Shown: positions 63,405-64,000 of the stretch, one piece after another
Layout of the letters: each line of letters begins with the position of its first letter
How positions within the stretch are numbered: position 1 is the first letter of the stretch
Source: Symbiodinium natans
Taxonomy: Eukaryota > Sar > Dinophyceae > Suessiales > Symbiodiniaceae
Direction of reading: 5' to 3'
Length of the DNA: 64,000 bases
Assembly: GCA_905221605.1 (NCBI GenBank)
Contig: CAJNDS010002687.1
Coordinates: 186,001-250,000, forward strand
Notes under the pieces: generated by a model
Told to the model about the DNA's origin: nothing
Database searches by the model: none
Seen by the model: only the letters and a program-made list of their open reading frames with translations
Translations under genes and position numbers: made by a program

Positions 63405-64000
63405 TAACACGGGCAGAGTGTCTAAATCCCGCGTCCTGCAGCTTAACGCGTGTCTGAGTTCATCTTGCTAGCGAGTGTTTGCCATTTGCCTTGCTCGCTG
63501 ACGCGTGTCAGCCCGGTGCCTGCGAGATGAGTGTCTCCCGTGCCCGCTCTATTCTTGGTTGCGGGCGAGTGTCCGCCGCTTGCTGACGAGTGTCAGTTCG
63601 GGTTTGTTGGGTTTGCGAGTGTCTTTTCAGATCTTTGCAGATCTTAATTTGCAGTTTCGCATTCATCCCAGCGTGCCTTATTTGCCTGCGTTATTCTCTT
63701 GTTGCTGTCTCCATGGCTGCAGCCCAGTGGAAACAATTATTGCGGGAGTCCATGGTGCCCAAGAAAGCAAAAAAGTAGGCGTAAGCAATCAACAACATCA
63801 AGAACAAGCACACCAACAACAACAAGCACAACAGATAGGAATACCATTAGCAAGGACGACAACAAGAGCAACAACAAGAACAAGTAGCCACGAAGGGGGA
63901 CAGCATTTGCACCTGGCCAGATTTCGGGTCTGCCAGGAGGACGCAGCAGCGGCGCTGGCTGTCCTCAACGACATGCACTTAGCTCACCTAAACCCACACG
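63405..64000 (+). other. Region after the second recombinase, running off the window
   Basis: The repeated word gcgagtgt (several copies at 63472-63640) also occurs in the spacer before Gag in the first element (6011-6018), so this is probably the same spacer. A 22-codon frame from ATG 63712 could be a Gag start. An AACAAGA/CAACAA-type microsatellite follows at 63787-63887. The last 110 bases are open but unassigned. Confidence 0.45.

Overview
The window looks like nuclear DNA of a dinoflagellate, most likely one related to Symbiodiniaceae. Four things point there. Two genes are cut into very short exons whose introns mostly start with GC (also GT, and GA once) and end in AG followed by G. 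There are many blocks of degenerate TTTAGGG telomere-type repeats. Retroelements of several classes are fossilised here, including kinds with a methyltransferase-like domain in front of the reverse transcriptase (RT). Gene density is low and simple repeats are abundant. No rRNA, tRNA or CRISPR array was recognised. The genus is inference; the splice pattern and repeats are read directly.

Layout. 1-2071: 3' end of a tyrosine-recombinase (YR) retrotransposon. 2072-11898: a second, nearly complete copy of the same family, carrying in order an Arg/Ser-rich ORF, a tyrosine recombinase, a Gag-like zinc-finger ORF, a methyltransferase-like domain and an RT-RNase H. The last three lie in one frame broken only by single stop codons. 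The last ~2 kb of this copy is almost identical to 1-2071. 11899-18531: two long overlapping ORFs of unknown function, then a repeat-rich non-coding stretch ending in an A-run. 18.7-21.4 kb: pieces of another RT element with its RT segment inverted. 21.3-25.2 kb: a decayed copia-type element on the minus strand.

25-51 kb is mostly non-coding. It holds simple-sequence arrays, telomere-like blocks, short palindromic repeats, one BTB-like ORF (30.6-31.8 kb), a possible RNA-binding exon (42.5 kb) and a 4.8-kb minisatellite of 53-bp units (46.7-51.5 kb).

51.8-58.2 kb holds the best cellular gene: a homoserine dehydrogenase assembled from about 21 micro-exons, with NAD-binding and catalytic motifs all present and reading phase conserved from exon to exon. 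60.9-61.4 kb carries a small RRM-type RNA-binding gene with the same splice style. 62.5-64 kb begins another YR element, truncated at its 5' side and running off the window.

No operon-like logic links the cellular genes. The clearest joint system is the YR retrotransposon, whose recombinase, Gag, RT and RNase H would together make and integrate a circular DNA copy, as known for DIRS-type elements.
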